Assembly (NCBI GenBank): GCA_029250825.1
Contig: JAQXEN010000024.1
Location: 44,302-108,301 of the forward strand
Origin: Porticoccaceae bacterium
GTDB taxonomy: Bacteria > Pseudomonadota > Gammaproteobacteria > Pseudomonadales > Porticoccaceae
Direction of reading: 5' to 3'
DNA: 64,000 nucleotides
The notes below the pieces were generated by a model. The model did not search any database. It was not told where the DNA came from and was given only the letters and a program-made list of their open reading frames with translations. Of the stretch, positions 35,429 to 43,778 are shown piece by piece (positions within the stretch are counted from its first letter, which is position 1; every line of letters starts with the position of its first letter). Made by a program: the position numbers and the translations under genes.

Positions 35429-36982
35429 ATGATCAGAGTAGCCATCAACAAGTACCTGCCCCTTTCCCTGCTGACGCTGGTGATAGTGCTGCTGTTGCCG
35501 GGCCAGGCCGTAGCAAAAACTACCGGCAAAGATATCTACAAAGAAGTCCTGCAAGGCACCCCGATCTACGATGATCCAGTACTGGACAGCTATATTAGAA
35601 AGCTTGGGGAAGAGGTAGTCGCCCAGTCGGAAATGGCTGGCGAAAAATTTACCTTCACCCTCCTCGACTCACCGGATTTAAATGCCTTTGCCACTCGAGA
35701 TAACTATATCTATGTCAATCGCGGGCTACTCAACTATGTCCGCAATGAGGCCCAGCTCGTATCGGTGCTGGCCCATGAGGTGGGGCATATCACCCGCAAG
35801 CATGTCACCGGTCAGGAAGGCAAAGCCACCGGTGCGCAGATTCTCTCCACCATCGCTGCGGTGCTCTCCGGCAGCGGCGAAGTCTATGAAGCAGGTATGG
35901 CCTATGCCAACTCACTGATTCGCGGTTACGGACGGCGCAATGAACTGGAAGCCGATGAAGCCGGCGCAGAATATATGGCCAAACTGGGTTATGCCCCCAG
36001 CGAAATGATCGCCATGCTGTCGATGATGAAAGACTATGAACTGCTGCAAAAAGATCGCGCCAAGGCCAAAGGGGCCAGCAAGCAAACCTATCACGGTATT
36101 TTTTCCAGCCACCCGCGCAATGACTCGCGGCTGCGAACCGTGGTCACTAAAGCCCAGTCATTTCAGGCCAAACAGTCCCGTGGCGATGGCGCAGCAACCT
36201 ATCGCCAGCTCACCGAAGGCTTAATTTGGGGTGAGAACTTTCTCGCCAAAGAGAGTAAGCCAGAGCGCTATTCGGATATGACCCTGCGTGTGCGTTTTGA
36301 TTACCCCAAGGGTTGGAAACAGACCAATGACAGCAGTGCGCGGAGTTCTCTAGGAACCTCGGTGAGTGCCCCAACTAAAGCCGAGACAGCGGATGGTGCA
36401 TCGGAAGACCGTTCGGCGAGTGCTTCAGACAGTCCTTCAACCGACAAACCAGCCGGTAAGCAAGCCGATATGCCAGTCAGCAAACTCGAAACCGGAGATG
36501 CTCGATTAGCCATGACTCCCATTGCCCGCACCAGCCAGACCCCGGAAGAATATCTCTACAACTATCTCAAGGTCTCAAAGCTGGATCAAGGCAGTGCCAT
36601 CGCCCCGGCCGGTTTAAAAGGTTTTAGCGGCGTATTGCCCGGCAGCGGCGATAAACCAGACAGTCGAATAGCGGTGATCTATTACAAGCGCAATGCCTAT
36701 GTATTTACCGGCGAAGTGGATGAAGCGGAACAGTTCCCCGAGGCCGACAAACTATTTACCCAGTCCATCGCCACCTTTAGGCCGATTTCCCGGCGCGAGA
36801 TTGAGGGTCAAAAGCCCAAGACTATTCACTATGTCAAAGCCACCGGTATCACCACCTTCGAAAAGCTTGGCAAAGCCCTAAAACTGAGCCCATCCGAGGT
36901 CAACGACCTGCGTATAATCAACGGCCACTACCCCAGCGGCGAACCCAGTGCCGGTGATTGGATAAAGATTTTTAAACAGTGA
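35429..36982 (+). CDS. M48-family periplasmic metalloprotease (BepA/LoiP-like) with C-terminal LysM-like segment
   Basis: A 517-aa exported zinc protease. The signal peptide ends near GQAVAK. The zinc site is HEVGH (His116, Glu117, His120) in LVSVLAHEVGHITRKHV; the third ligand is in RRNELEADEAGAEYM. A Ser/Thr/Asp-rich linker (about residues 310-355) precedes a C-terminal part that ends with a LysM-like motif (VKATGITTFEKLGKAL to SAGDWIKIF). BepA-like proteases degrade or assist misfolded outer-membrane proteins. Its position suggests quality control for this locus, but it could be an independent passenger. Confidence 0.88.
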   Translation: MIRVAINKYLPLSLLTLVIVLLLPGQAVAKTTGKDIYKEVLQGTPIYDDPVLDSYIRKLGEEVVAQSEMAGEKFTFTLLDSPDLNAFATRDNYIYVNRGLLNYVRNEAQLVSVLAHEVGHITRKHVTGQEGKATGAQILSTIAAVLSGSGEVYEAGMAYANSLIRGYGRRNELEADEAGAEYMAKLGYAPSEMIAMLSMMKDYELLQKDRAKAKGASKQTYHGIFSSHPRNDSRLRTVVTKAQSFQAKQSRGDGAATYRQLTEGLIWGENFLAKESKPERYSDMTLRVRFDYPKGWKQTNDSSARSSLGTSVSAPTKAETADGASEDRSASASDSPSTDKPAGKQADMPVSKLETGDARLAMTPIARTSQTPEEYLYNYLKVSKLDQGSAIAPAGLKGFSGVLPGSGDKPDSRIAVIYYKRNAYVFTGEVDEAEQFPEADKLFTQSIATFRPISRREIEGQKPKTIHYVKATGITTFEKLGKALKLSPSEVNDLRIINGHYPSGEPSAGDWIKIFKQ

Positions 36983-36989
36983 TAAAGCC

Positions 36990-37715
36990 GTGACTAAAAC
37001 ACCCATAACCCAATCTAAACCGTTTATTTTGCTGCTGAGTATTGCTCTAGCCCTCAGTGCAGGCGCCTATTGGCTCACCAAGCCTGCTGAGGTGACAGAT
37101 CCGTCACTGGCCATAGATGCATTGACCAATCCCGACAGCGAGGCCCTACAGCAGCTTATCAATAACCAGCTGTTTGGTGACTCCATAGTTGAAGCACCGG
37201 GCATTGGCGCCGATATCGACAGCACCACGGACAGATCAGCGATGCAGGCAAAGTTGGCGGGTCTCACCAAAAATGTGACCACCCAGCAACTCCCCACTGC
37301 AGCAGAGCTGGAGGTGTTTTATCAGCTCAGTAAACAGCGCTATCGCAACCCATCAAAATTTTGGTTCGAGGTGATCAGCTTCGCCACCGCCAAACACGGT
37401 GGTAAGGTTTTCCAAATGGCCGAACAGGCGCTCAATGCCGAGCAAACTCCAGTGGGGGATCGCAGAGATCAATATGCTGCCATATCATCACTAGAGTTGG
37501 AAACTGTCTACGGTCAGAACTTTGTCGACCGTTTAATGGCCGTGGAGCAGAAGAATGCAGATGGCCAAAGCCTACCCTGCTGGTATGGGCCGATCAGTTC
37601 ACCGCTGGGAGCGCATTTAGTCTGTGTCGAGAGAGTTGTCTGGGGGGATTACCAAGCCCTTGAAGAGGTGGAAAATCAATTGATTAATGACTGGCGATTC
37701 TCGGTCAGTCAGTAG
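36990..37715 (+). CDS. Membrane-anchored parvulin-like (PpiC-type) protein
   Basis: A 241-aa protein with an N-terminal signal anchor (FILLLSIALALSAGAYWL). The C-terminal region resembles periplasmic peptidyl-prolyl isomerases: ELEVFYQLSKQRYRNPSKFW, then WYGPISSPLGAHLVCVERV. The second phrase matches the end of parvulin domains (G-P-x-x-S-x-x-G-x-H-L-V), although several active-site positions seem changed, so activity is uncertain. GTG start at 36990, 7 bp after the protease stop. It is the last gene of the locus; the stop codon opens a three-copy repeat. Confidence 0.65.
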   Translation: MTKTPITQSKPFILLLSIALALSAGAYWLTKPAEVTDPSLAIDALTNPDSEALQQLINNQLFGDSIVEAPGIGADIDSTTDRSAMQAKLAGLTKNVTTQQLPTAAELEVFYQLSKQRYRNPSKFWFEVISFATAKHGGKVFQMAEQALNAEQTPVGDRRDQYAAISSLELETVYGQNFVDRLMAVEQKNADGQSLPCWYGPISSPLGAHLVCVERVVWGDYQALEEVENQLINDWRFSVSQ

Positions 37716-37758
37716 AGAGCTTTTGGTTAGAGAGCTTTTTGGTTAGAGAGCTTTTCGA
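37713..37758. repeat. Three-copy 15/16-bp tandem repeat starting at a stop codon
   Basis: Units TAGAGAGCTTTTGGT at 37713, 37728 (one extra T) and 37744. The first three bases are the stop codon of the parvulin-like gene. Confidence 0.85.
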
Positions 37759-37802
37759 TGAAGAGCCCCCTAAGAAGAGACCCTCCAGCAAAAACCTCGG
37801 CC

Positions 37803-38570
37803 CTAGGCCATCAACTCAGCAAAGAACTCACGCAGCGCAGGTGCACCGCCCTGCTCCCAAGTTTTTAGCGCCGCGGTGCCGACAATGGCAATATCCGCAT
37901 GGCCACGCAGCACATCTATATCTTCTTTGGTGCTAATACCAAAACCCACACCCAAGGGCACATCGGTGTGCTCACGGCAGCGTTCAATCAGTGCCAACAC
38001 ATCATCACCCATTTGCGTTTTCGAGCCCGTTACGCCTTTCCGCGCGACCACATAAACCAAGCCGCGGCTCACTGCCCCAAGCTTAGCCAGACGCTTGTCG
38101 CTGCTGGTAGGTGTCATAAGAATAATTGGTTCGATACCGGCTTCCTCTGAGAGACGGTGCAACTCAGGTGATTCCTCAATTGGCAGGTCAGGCAAAATAT
38201 AGCCAACACCACCGGCGTCTTTAACACGTTTTACAAAGGCGGCTTCGCCCATTTTAAACGCGGTATTGTAATAACCCATCATCAATACTTTAAACGGGAA
38301 GCGCGCGCTGACCAGCTGCATAAACTCAAAACACTGCTCCACTGTCGTGCCGGATTTTAGCGACTGCTCGTTTGCGTGAACAAATAGCGGACCATCGGCA
38401 CTGGGCTCAGAGAACGGAAACTGCAGCTCCACCAGATCGACGCCGGCCTCGGCCATAATCTCTAGTTCTTGCAGATTTTCCTCAAAGGAGGGGTAGCCGC
38501 AAACCACGTGAGCCATAACCAAAATATCTTTGCTCTGCTTACGCTCGGCAATAAAATGTTGCAGACCCAT
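37803..38570 (-). CDS. trpA: Tryptophan synthase alpha subunit
   Basis: TrpA cleaves indole-3-glycerol phosphate to indole, which channels to TrpB. The catalytic Glu/Asp segment reads VELQFPFSEPSADGP; the usual form is ELGxPFSDPxADGP, so Glu49 and Asp60 equivalents are present but the Asp of SDP is Glu here. GVGFGIST and ARKGVTG are the phosphate-binding and loop regions. The length (255 aa) is a little short. The start overlaps the trpB stop by one base, so they are coupled. No other trp genes are nearby, and the pair looks like a divergent TrpBA type. Confidence 0.9.
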   Translation of the reverse strand: MGLQHFIAERKQSKDILVMAHVVCGYPSFEENLQELEIMAEAGVDLVELQFPFSEPSADGPLFVHANEQSLKSGTTVEQCFEFMQLVSARFPFKVLMMGYYNTAFKMGEAAFVKRVKDAGGVGYILPDLPIEESPELHRLSEEAGIEPIILMTPTSSDKRLAKLGAVSRGLVYVVARKGVTGSKTQMGDDVLALIERCREHTDVPLGVGFGISTKEDIDVLRGHADIAIVGTAALKTWEQGGAPALREFFAELMA

Positions 38571-39829
38571 TAATTTTTCTCCCCGCGGTATTGATCAGCC
38601 TTGCCACCGATAAACGACTTCCACTTGGCGTCGTCCAAGGCATCGGCAATGGTAAAGATATCTTTGTCGCCACGGCCAGACTGATTGATCAGGATAATCT
38701 GATCCTTGCCCATAGTCGGCGCTTCTTTAATCGCGGTGACAAAGGCATGCGTACTTTCCAGCGCCGGGATCAATCCCTCAGTGCGCATGGTCAGTTTGAG
38801 TGCTTCTTTCACTTCAACATCGGTGGCCGCTTCAAAGCGCACCTTGCCCTGATCGTGGAGGTGAGCAAAAATCGGGTTAACACCAATATAGTCGAGACCC
38901 GCAGCAACCGAATGGGTCTCATTCATATTGCCCTCGTCATTCTGCAGGAAGTAAGTCTTGTACCCCTGAGCAACGCCGACGGTCGCATCGTCATAGGCGA
39001 GACGTGAGGAGTGCATATAGGAACCAACTCCGTGGCCACCGCCCTCAGAACCGATCAGTTCGACATTGTCATCATTCATAAAGCCCTGGAAGATACCCAT
39101 AGCATTGGAGCCGCCACCAACACAAGCATAGACACGATCCGGCAGACGCCCAGCCTGCTTGAGCATCTGCTCGCGGGCTTCAAGACCAATAATCGATTGG
39201 AACCAGCTGACCATTTCAGGGAAGGGATGCGGTCCACAGGCAGTACCCAAAATATAATGAGTGTCGGCCATATTGGTAACCCAATCACGCATACATTCAT
39301 TTACGGCATCTTTTAACGTCTTCTGGCCATCTTCTACCGCAATCACCTCGGCACCGAGATTTTCCATCCAGAATACATTGGGGCGCTGGCGTGCGACATC
39401 CACGGCACCCATATAAATTTTGCAATCAAAACCAAATTTCGCAGCCATCGTGGCCGTGGCAAAACCGTGCTGCCCAGCACCGGTCTCAGCAATCACCTTA
39501 GACTTGCCCAGACGCTGGCAGAGTAACCCCTGACCCATAACATTGTTGATCTTGTGAGATCCGGTGTGGTTTAGATCATCGCGTTTAACGTAGATCTGTG
39601 CACCACCCAACGTGCGAGAGAGATTTTCCAGATGAGTTATCGGCGTCGGACGTCCGGAGTAGTTCTGTAACAGTGCTACATAGTCCTGCCAAAACTTGGG
39701 ATCAGCCTTGCACTCGCGAAAGCACTCGAGAAGTTCCTCAATAGTAGCCTGTAAAATTTCAGGCAAAAATACACCGCCGTACTCTCCGTAATAGCCTTCA
39801 CGGCCCTCGGAGAAGTCAAAAATATCCAT
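38570..39829 (-). CDS. trpB: Tryptophan synthase beta subunit
   Basis: TrpB condenses indole and serine with PLP to make tryptophan. The PLP lysine sits in DDLNHTGSHKINNVMGQ. ETGAGQHGFATATMAAKFG, CVGGGSNAMGIF and SGRGDKDIF are classic TrpB segments. The length (about 419 aa) is slightly over the usual 400. Several positions differ from the commonest form (HTGS for HTGA; EYGGVFLPE for EFGGRYVPE), pointing to a divergent branch, as does its TrpA partner. I use ATG 39829, with GAGG 6 bp upstream, over an in-frame TTG at 39841. Confidence 0.94.
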   Translation of the reverse strand: MDIFDFSEGREGYYGEYGGVFLPEILQATIEELLECFRECKADPKFWQDYVALLQNYSGRPTPITHLENLSRTLGGAQIYVKRDDLNHTGSHKINNVMGQGLLCQRLGKSKVIAETGAGQHGFATATMAAKFGFDCKIYMGAVDVARQRPNVFWMENLGAEVIAVEDGQKTLKDAVNECMRDWVTNMADTHYILGTACGPHPFPEMVSWFQSIIGLEAREQMLKQAGRLPDRVYACVGGGSNAMGIFQGFMNDDNVELIGSEGGGHGVGSYMHSSRLAYDDATVGVAQGYKTYFLQNDEGNMNETHSVAAGLDYIGVNPIFAHLHDQGKVRFEAATDVEVKEALKLTMRTEGLIPALESTHAFVTAIKEAPTMGKDQIILINQSGRGDKDIFTIADALDDAKWKSFIGGKADQYRGEKN

Positions 39830-40093
39830 GAAACGCCTCAATAGATCGCGGCAAAGGCCCTTGGGGCAGACCGCAGTTCGAATGAATTACACAATGATTT
39901 TAAAACTACATTAACTTCTGTTTTACACAGGGCCGCTAGTTTAGCCAAGTCGCTGGTTTGGCACAATGTTGCCATGCTACATCAGCCCTGACTTGCACCG
40001 ATTACAAGAGGTATACGTGATAGCAACGTGACCGGTTTATTGGCGCCGGTCAGATATTTCAACAACCTCAGGCAGGCAAGGGATCTCATAGAT

Positions 40094-40125
40094 TTATCCA
40101 CAAGTTTATCAACGACTTACCCACA
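40094..40125 (+). promoter_or_regulatory. DnaA boxes upstream of nrdJa
   Basis: A perfect DnaA box TTATCCACA (40094-40102) and a one-mismatch box TTACCCACA (40117-40125). DnaA is known to regulate ribonucleotide reductase genes in E. coli, so a role in replication-linked control of nrdJab is plausible. A chance match for one site cannot be excluded. Confidence 0.55.
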
Positions 40126-40151
40126 CAAATCATCCAACTCAAGCCAATCAA

Positions 40152-40198
40152 ACACAAGATATAGTAGATTAGGGCTTGCATGACACACCATGTAGGAT
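40152..40198 (+). promoter_or_regulatory. Paired NrdR-like boxes upstream of nrdJa
   Basis: ACACAAGATATAGTAG (40152-40167) matches the NrdR consensus (acaCwAtATaTwGtgt) at 13 of 16 positions. A weaker second box, ACACACCATGTAGGAT (40183-40198), matches at 11. Their start-to-start distance is 31 bp, the three-turn spacing usual for NrdR pairs. The second overlaps a possible -10 (TAGGAT). NrdR represses ribonucleotide reductase genes when dATP is high. Confidence 0.6.
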
Positions 40199-40245
40199 AA
40201 ACTCTCCTCCCTCTTCAAAGTTAAGTCCTGCTCAAAGCAGGCCAT

Positions 40246-40265
40246 AAAAAAAATATTGGGGGGGG
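40246..40265 (+). other. A8-TATT-G8 homopolymer tract in the nrdJa leader
   Basis: Eight A (40246-40253) then, four bases later, eight G (40258-40265), preceded by a small hairpin (CCTGC 40227-40231 with GCAGG 40237-40241). It lies about 100 bp before the nrdJa start. The tract is prone to slippage and may affect leader length or structure. I saw no cobalamin riboswitch in this 530-bp spacer. Confidence 0.6.
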
Positions 40266-40363
40266 CTAATCAGGACAAAAATCAAGTGGTGCTAGGCAAC
40301 AGTGTGTCTCCCGAGCCTAGCCCTGAATGAGACAAACAGTAAACAATCAGAAAAGGTCAGCCA

Positions 40364-42517
40364 ATGAGCACCGCAACCAAATTAAAAGCCGTGAAGGCAT
40401 CAAAGAAAACGCCTGAAATTGTCTTCCAAGAGGCTTCACTGGATATCTGGGATAAAAAATACCGTCTTAAAGACAAGCAGAACAACCCTGTCGATGCCGA
40501 TGTCGATGCAACCTATGCACGAGTTGCCAAGGCCCTGTCTGATGTTGAGGACGAAAGTCTGCGCAAAGAGTGGCAGGCACGTTTTGTCTGGGCGCTTAAG
40601 CACGGAGCAATCCCGGCGGGACGAATTATTTCCAATGCCGGCGCTCAGGCCTACAAGCCAGCGACTTCTACTATTAACTGCACCGTTTCTGGCATTGTTC
40701 CAGATTCAATGGTCGGCATTCTCGAGCGCAACCTCGAAGCGGGTCTGACCCTTAAAGCAGGCTGTGGCATCGGCTATGAGTTTTCCACACTGCGTCCCAA
40801 AGGCGCCTATGTGTCTGGCGCTGGCGCCTACACTTCAGGCCCTCTGTCGTTTATGGATATCTATGACAAGATGTGTTTCACCGTGTCCTCTGCCGGTGGC
40901 CGTCGCGGTGCTCAGATGGCGACTTTTGATGTCAGTCACCCAGATGTATTCGATTTTGTTCGCGCCAAGCGCGAAGACGGTCGTCTGCGCCAGTTCAACC
41001 TGTCCCTGTTGATTACCGAAGAGTTTATTGAAGCTGTGCGCAACGATGGCAATTGGGATCTGACCTTCCCAATCAGCGCCAAAGAAATTGATGGCGGTAT
41101 AGATCTGCAGGGAGACGATGTTGTCTGGAAGCCCTTCCCAACTACCGAAAACTACCACAGCAACGCTGATGGTCTGGTCGCCTGTCGCATCTATGAAACA
41201 ATTCGTGCGCAGAAATTGTGGAACGCCATTATGTCGTCCACCTATGACTATGCCGAGCCAGGCTTTATTTTGATCGATCAGGTCAACAAAAATAACAACA
41301 ACTGGTTCTGCGAGGATATCCGTGCAACCAATCCCTGTGGCGAACAGCCTCTGCCACCATACGGCAGCTGCCTGCTCGGCTCGGTCAACCTGACCAAGTT
41401 TGTGCGCGAGCCATTCACCAAAGATGCCTACTTCGACTGGGAAGAGTACGCTGAAGTCGTGGCTGTATTTACCCGCATGCTCGACAATGTGGTTGAGATC
41501 AATGGTCTGCCTCTGGAGAACCAGCGCAAAGAAATCGAGTATAAGCGTCGCCACGGTATGGGCTTCCTCGGATTGGGTTCCACCATCACCATGCTGCAGA
41601 TGAAGTATGGCGATCAGGATTCGCTGGTATTCACTGATCGAATCGCCCGTGACATGGCAGTTGCTGGCCTTAAAGCCGGTCTTGAACTGGCCCGTGAAAA
41701 AGGTCCGGCGCCTATTATGGAAGACGATTTTGAAGTCACCGCGGCACTGCTATTTAAGCGTCCTGAGTTGGCCAAAGATGGCATCAAAATCGGCGATAGC
41801 GTCAAGGGCAAAGTGTTGCTCGGCAAGTACAGCAAGTATATGCAGAACATTGCCACCGTTGCTCCAGAGCTGATTGAGTCAATTATCGAAGAAGGCTGTC
41901 GGTTCAGCCACCACTCATCGATTGCCCCCACGGGCACTATCTCTCTGTCACTGGCGAATAATGTCAGTAACGGCATCGAGCCAAGCTTCGCTCACCACTA
42001 TGCCCGCAACGTGATCCGCGAAGGCAAGAAGTCAAAAGAGAAAGTCGATGTTTTCTCCTATGAGCTGCTCGCTTACCGCACTCTGATCAATGACAAAGCT
42101 ATGCCCTATGGCACCGGTGAAGAAGAGGCACTGCCAGATTACTTTATGAGTTCTGAGAATATTGCACCCAGAGCCCACGTTGATATTCAGGCAGCGGCGC
42201 AAAAGTGGGTGGATTCATCGATCTCGAAAACCATCAATGTGCCAACCGATTGCGACTACGAAGACTTTAAAGATATCTATCTCTATGCCGCTGAGAAAGG
42301 CCTTAAGGGTTGCACCACCTTCCGCTTTAATCCAGAAGCATTCCAAGGTGTATTGGTAACCGAGAAAGATCTCGAAAACACCACCTACAGCTTCACGCTG
42401 GAAGATGGATCCACAGTTGAATTTAAAGGTAACGAAGAAGTTGAGTACGACGGTGAAACACATACCGCCGCCAACCTATTTGATGCATTGAAAGAAGGTT
42501 ACTACGGTAAATTCTGA
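40364..42517 (+). CDS. nrdJa: Class II (adenosylcobalamin-dependent) ribonucleotide reductase, large part NrdJa
   Basis: Makes deoxyribonucleotides using coenzyme B12, independent of oxygen. Active-site features of the 717-aa protein are Cys106 in TINCTVSG, Cys325 and Glu327 in ATNPCGEQPLPPYGSCLLGS (thiyl radical site), GGRRGAQMATFDVSHPDVFD, and the phosphate-binding SSIAPTGTISLSLANN. The C-terminal redox cysteines of single-chain NrdJ are missing; they are in the next gene. This is the two-gene nrdJa-nrdJb layout known from Pseudomonas aeruginosa. AAAAGG lies 7 bp before the ATG. Control is probably by NrdR and DnaA (sites upstream). Confidence 0.94.
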   Translation: MSTATKLKAVKASKKTPEIVFQEASLDIWDKKYRLKDKQNNPVDADVDATYARVAKALSDVEDESLRKEWQARFVWALKHGAIPAGRIISNAGAQAYKPATSTINCTVSGIVPDSMVGILERNLEAGLTLKAGCGIGYEFSTLRPKGAYVSGAGAYTSGPLSFMDIYDKMCFTVSSAGGRRGAQMATFDVSHPDVFDFVRAKREDGRLRQFNLSLLITEEFIEAVRNDGNWDLTFPISAKEIDGGIDLQGDDVVWKPFPTTENYHSNADGLVACRIYETIRAQKLWNAIMSSTYDYAEPGFILIDQVNKNNNNWFCEDIRATNPCGEQPLPPYGSCLLGSVNLTKFVREPFTKDAYFDWEEYAEVVAVFTRMLDNVVEINGLPLENQRKEIEYKRRHGMGFLGLGSTITMLQMKYGDQDSLVFTDRIARDMAVAGLKAGLELAREKGPAPIMEDDFEVTAALLFKRPELAKDGIKIGDSVKGKVLLGKYSKYMQNIATVAPELIESIIEEGCRFSHHSSIAPTGTISLSLANNVSNGIEPSFAHHYARNVIREGKKSKEKVDVFSYELLAYRTLINDKAMPYGTGEEEALPDYFMSSENIAPRAHVDIQAAAQKWVDSSISKTINVPTDCDYEDFKDIYLYAAEKGLKGCTTFRFNPEAFQGVLVTEKDLENTTYSFTLEDGSTVEFKGNEEVEYDGETHTAANLFDALKEGYYGKF

Positions 42518-42556
42518 TCAATTAACCTAATTCCGTAGAACCTTGAGAGGACCAAA

Positions 42557-43255
42557 ATGACTAAGAAGATTGGACAGAAAATCGTTGGCTACACAGTAGC
42601 CACCGAAGAGCAGACGAAAGAAGCTAAAACCAAAGTCGTCGAGAGCAATATTATTCAGATGCACGAAAAGGTCTCGCGACCCGAGGCACTGGCTGGCAGC
42701 ACCTATAAAATTAAGACACCTATGTCAGACCATGCGCTGTACCTGACGATTAATGACATTATCCTGAATGAAGGCACTGACCATGAGCTGCGCCGCCCAT
42801 TTGAAGTGTTTATCAACTCCAAAAACATGGATCACTTCCAGTGGATTGTTGCTCTAACTCGAGTCATCTCCGCGGTGTTCCGCAAAGGTGGTGACTGTAC
42901 ATTCCTAGTTGAAGAGCTAAAGGCAGTTTTCGATCCCCAGGGCGGTTATTTCAAGCCCGGCGGCAAATTTATGCCCTCTCTGGTCGCTGAGATTGGATGG
43001 GCAATTGAAGACCACCTGCAGAAGATCGGCATGTTAAAAAAGCCTGAGATTCCAGAGCACCAGCAGAAAATTATGGATGAGAAGCGCGCCGAATTCGAAG
43101 GTGCGGCCAGTGCTCCTGTAGCCAGTGCCGCCACAGCAGAGGCAAGCGAGTTCCCACCCACTGCTGAGGTGTGCAAGAAATGCAGCGTTAAAGCGGCGAT
43201 TATGATGGACGGCTGCTTGACCTGCCTCAACTGCGGCGATTCTAAATGTGGCTAG
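42557..43255 (+). CDS. nrdJb: Class II ribonucleotide reductase, C-terminal part NrdJb
   Basis: A 232-aa protein supplying what NrdJa lacks. It contains a TSCPD-type domain (HELRRPFEVFINSKNMDHFQ; LTRVISAVFRKGGD) and a cysteine-rich end (VCKKCSVKAAIMM, GCLTCLNCGDSKCG) that re-reduces the active site and may bind zinc, as in the C-terminus of single-chain NrdJ. An Ala-rich linker (about residues 185-205) joins the two. It starts 39 bp after nrdJa with GAGAGGA upstream, so the two are one operon; a strong terminator follows. Confidence 0.9.
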   Translation: MTKKIGQKIVGYTVATEEQTKEAKTKVVESNIIQMHEKVSRPEALAGSTYKIKTPMSDHALYLTINDIILNEGTDHELRRPFEVFINSKNMDHFQWIVALTRVISAVFRKGGDCTFLVEELKAVFDPQGGYFKPGGKFMPSLVAEIGWAIEDHLQKIGMLKKPEIPEHQQKIMDEKRAEFEGAASAPVASAATAEASEFPPTAEVCKKCSVKAAIMMDGCLTCLNCGDSKCG

Positions 43256-43268
43256 AACGTCTTTAAAG

Positions 43269-43319
43269 AAAGAATGTATTTAGAGAAAGAGTGTATTTAG
43301 AAAAAGAGCGCAGTTAGAA
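43269..43319. repeat. Three-copy 17-bp tandem repeat after nrdJb
   Basis: Units AAAGAATGTATTTAGAG, with variants, at 43269, 43286 and 43303, exactly in register. They fill the space between the nrdJb stop and its terminator. Confidence 0.85.
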
Positions 43320-43323
43320 AAAG

Positions 43324-43350
43324 AAAAAGCGGCCCAAGGGCCGCTTTTTT
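43324..43350 (+). terminator. Rho-independent terminator of nrdJab
   Basis: A GC-rich stem (11-12 bp, arms 43324-43334 and 43339-43349) with a 4-nt loop (CAAG) is followed by a T run; an A run precedes it, so it could work in both directions. Confidence 0.9.
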
Positions 43351-43415
43351 AATGTCTGGGATTTATCTATTCTTGGCCAGCCGAAGCAGCTGTATATAGA
43401 AGGCTTGTTATAGAT

Positions 43416-43488
43416 AGCTGGCGTGTAATAAACAGCTGGCGTGTAATAAAACAGCTGGCGTGTAATAAACAGCTTGTTATAAGAAATA
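43416..43488. repeat. Four-copy 18/19-bp tandem repeat
   Basis: Unit AGCTGGCGTGTAATAAAC at 43416, 43434 (19 bp, one extra A) and 43453, then a diverged copy at 43471. Sequence unrelated to the 17-bp repeat 100 bp upstream. Confidence 0.88.
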
Positions 43489-43493
43489 AAAAA

Positions 43494-43538
43494 GCCCCTG
43501 CCGGATAAAAGGGGGGAGTAACGCAGATCAGCAGGGGC
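43494..43538 (-). terminator. Possible minus-strand terminator or small-RNA 3' end
   Basis: On the minus strand an 8-bp perfect stem (arms 43531-43538 and 43494-43501, GCCCCTGC type) encloses 29 nt that include a run of C, and is followed by six T. It could end a transcript from the acyl carrier protein gene 240 bp away, or an unannotated small RNA. The rest of 43539-43778 shows nothing I can name. Confidence 0.4.
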
Positions 43539-43778
43539 GGTAAAACCGTCAATCTCTAAAGACAAATAACTGTGCGATACATAACCAGCTGCTAGAGTGC
43601 ATCTGCTTACTTATCAATCAGCTCTATCCTATAAGACTCCTGCGAAGTTAAAAACCCCAACTCTGATCTTCGATTTATACCGTTTTTGGAAAAACATTAC
43701 ATATAGCTGCCCCACAACAATCACTGAAAGGACCGAAATCTGCCTAAATAGATGATTATTGCTAGGAGTGCTAAGGGG

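Noticed and set aside
40094..40125. Replication origin
   Set aside because: Only two DnaA boxes and no dnaA, dnaN or gidA/mnmG genes nearby; regulation of nrdJab is a better reading.
39830..40363. Cobalamin riboswitch before the B12-dependent reductase
   Set aside because: I looked for the conserved B12-box and surrounding stems and saw none; repeats and NrdR/DnaA sites explain the visible structure.
43416..43488. CRISPR-like array
   Set aside because: Direct tandem copies of 18-19 bp without unique spacers and no cas genes anywhere in the window.
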